From positions 148,317,365 to 148,381,364 of the forward strand of contig CP136068.1 of the NCBI GenBank assembly GCA_032622095.1: a DNA stretch of 64,000 bases, given 5' to 3'. Shown piece by piece: positions 63,306-64,000 of this stretch. The stretch comes from Siphonodentalium dalli. Its lineage: Eukaryota > Mollusca > Scaphopoda > Gadilida > Siphonodentaliidae. The notes beneath the pieces were generated by a model, which saw only the letters and a list, made by a program, of their open reading frames with translations, did no database searches and was not told the origin of the DNA. Made by a program: the position numbers and the translations under genes. The first letter of the stretch is position 1. Each line of letters opens with the position of its first letter.

Positions 63306-63664
63306 TTAAAAGATGGTCTAGTTTCCTGGGTATAAACTAATAAATATGAATCGAAGACCCCTTTCTGGAAACGATTCTATCAATTAATATTGATTATATT
63401 TCAAATTTTCTAGTAAAATATAAATACAATCAATTTGGGAAATTTTCCGACTCTCGTTCGTTCAGTGCATACGAGATCAATCTATCTAAAAAATAGTAAC
63501 AAAAAAATGTCCCAATTTATTATTGCATTATACAAGAAAATATTGATATAAAATCATTATTAATTGATAGAAGCATTTGCGGACAGGTATTTTCAAATCT
63601 ATCTATTATTTTATATCTGGGAAACTATATAAAACGTGTTTAGAAAGAGATAGATCATCTTTAA
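63306..63664. mobile_element. family H TTAA element, uninterrupted
   Basis: TTAAAAGATGGTCTAGTTTC to GAGATAGATCATCTTTAA, TTAA at both ends. The interior contains the TTAATTGATAGAAGCATTT site that is occupied in the copy at 60143. Confidence 0.75.
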
Positions 63665-63717
63665 TTGTTGGCATACAATTTCTCAAGTGAGATGCAGGGG
63701 TTAGCACCAAATCAACA

Positions 63718-63995
63718 TTAACCCTCTCACCTATAAGAGAAGAATCATTGTACACTTCTCTGGAGCTAGCTACCTGAAATTTTGCAAAAACCCTGTGCCA
63801 ATGCATTCTCATATATGCGAGTCTCGCATATAAAAGAGAATACATTGGCCTAACAATATTTAACTTGACACTGTAAGCCAGAGCATTCTCTTGTATTTGC
63901 GAGGCTCCCTATGGTAGACTCGCATATATAAGAGAATGCACTCGCACAGGATATTTAATGCTGCATCAGCGTGGCTCCCATCATCAAAGGGTTAA
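63718..63995. mobile_element. family A2 TTAA element at the window end
   Basis: TTAA-flanked; CCCTCTCACC at the left and CATCATCAAAGGG at the right, two shortened cassettes with TCTC and GGCTCCCTATGGTAGACTC cores. Confidence 0.7.
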
Positions 63996-64000
63996 CTCTT

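Overview
This is AT-rich nuclear DNA from an animal, most probably a marine invertebrate. The evidence is intron-split genes with GT-AG junctions, a metazoan TRIM protein, a PGAP3 orthologue and a very dense load of short DNA transposons. The species cannot be fixed from sequence alone; the overall style (tandem-repeat elements, TTAA-flanked MITEs, Penelope-like debris) would suit a mollusc or a basal deuterostome. I see no tRNA, rRNA or CRISPR array.

Two protein-coding genes are supported, both on the + strand. (1) A TRIM-family E3 ligase in three coding exons (957-1547, 5438-5746, 10531-10995; 454 aa): RING, two B-boxes, coiled coil and a C-terminal tail with two predicted membrane segments, closest in architecture to the membrane TRIMs TRIM59/TRIM13. 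(2) PGAP3 (Per1-like GPI phospholipase A2) in seven coding exons (35785-36081, 37754-37903, 40311-40373, 47036-47097, 52851-52987, 56245-56449, 58967-59030; 325 aa), whose reading phase is kept through every junction. The genes are about 25 kb apart. The space between them and nearly all intron sequence is transposon-derived. Relics of a Penelope-like GIY-YIG endonuclease (about 45.95-46.3 kb) and of a non-LTR reverse transcriptase C-terminus (about 59.4-60.0 kb) are the only other coding-derived pieces I recognise.

The repeats fall into recurring families. Names are mine. A1/A2/G/I/M: TTAA-flanked elements with termini starting CCCTTT (piggyBac-like). E/F/H/L/N: TTAA-flanked elements with other termini. 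B: hAT-like MITEs with 8-bp duplications. C: almost perfect 213-bp palindromes flanked by TA. J: TA-flanked elements with termini TGTGACCCRCCATATC. Q: Helentron/HINE-like elements carrying about 160-bp tandem units. There are also single hAT-like and Mutator-like insertions with exact target duplications. A 6.67-kb foldback insertion (28977-35643), itself carrying nested elements, splits a B element just upstream of PGAP3.

The most unusual signals are these. A roughly 70-bp hairpin cassette recurs inside element families that have unrelated termini and different target sites, with its stem core changing in a compensatory way between subfamilies. Insertions sit within 6-40 nt of PGAP3 and TRIM splice sites. 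A fragment of PGAP3 exon 5 is duplicated in tandem. Arrays of 160-bp units each contain a YY1-like motif. No calculation or database search was possible; all calls rest on reading the sequence and general family knowledge.
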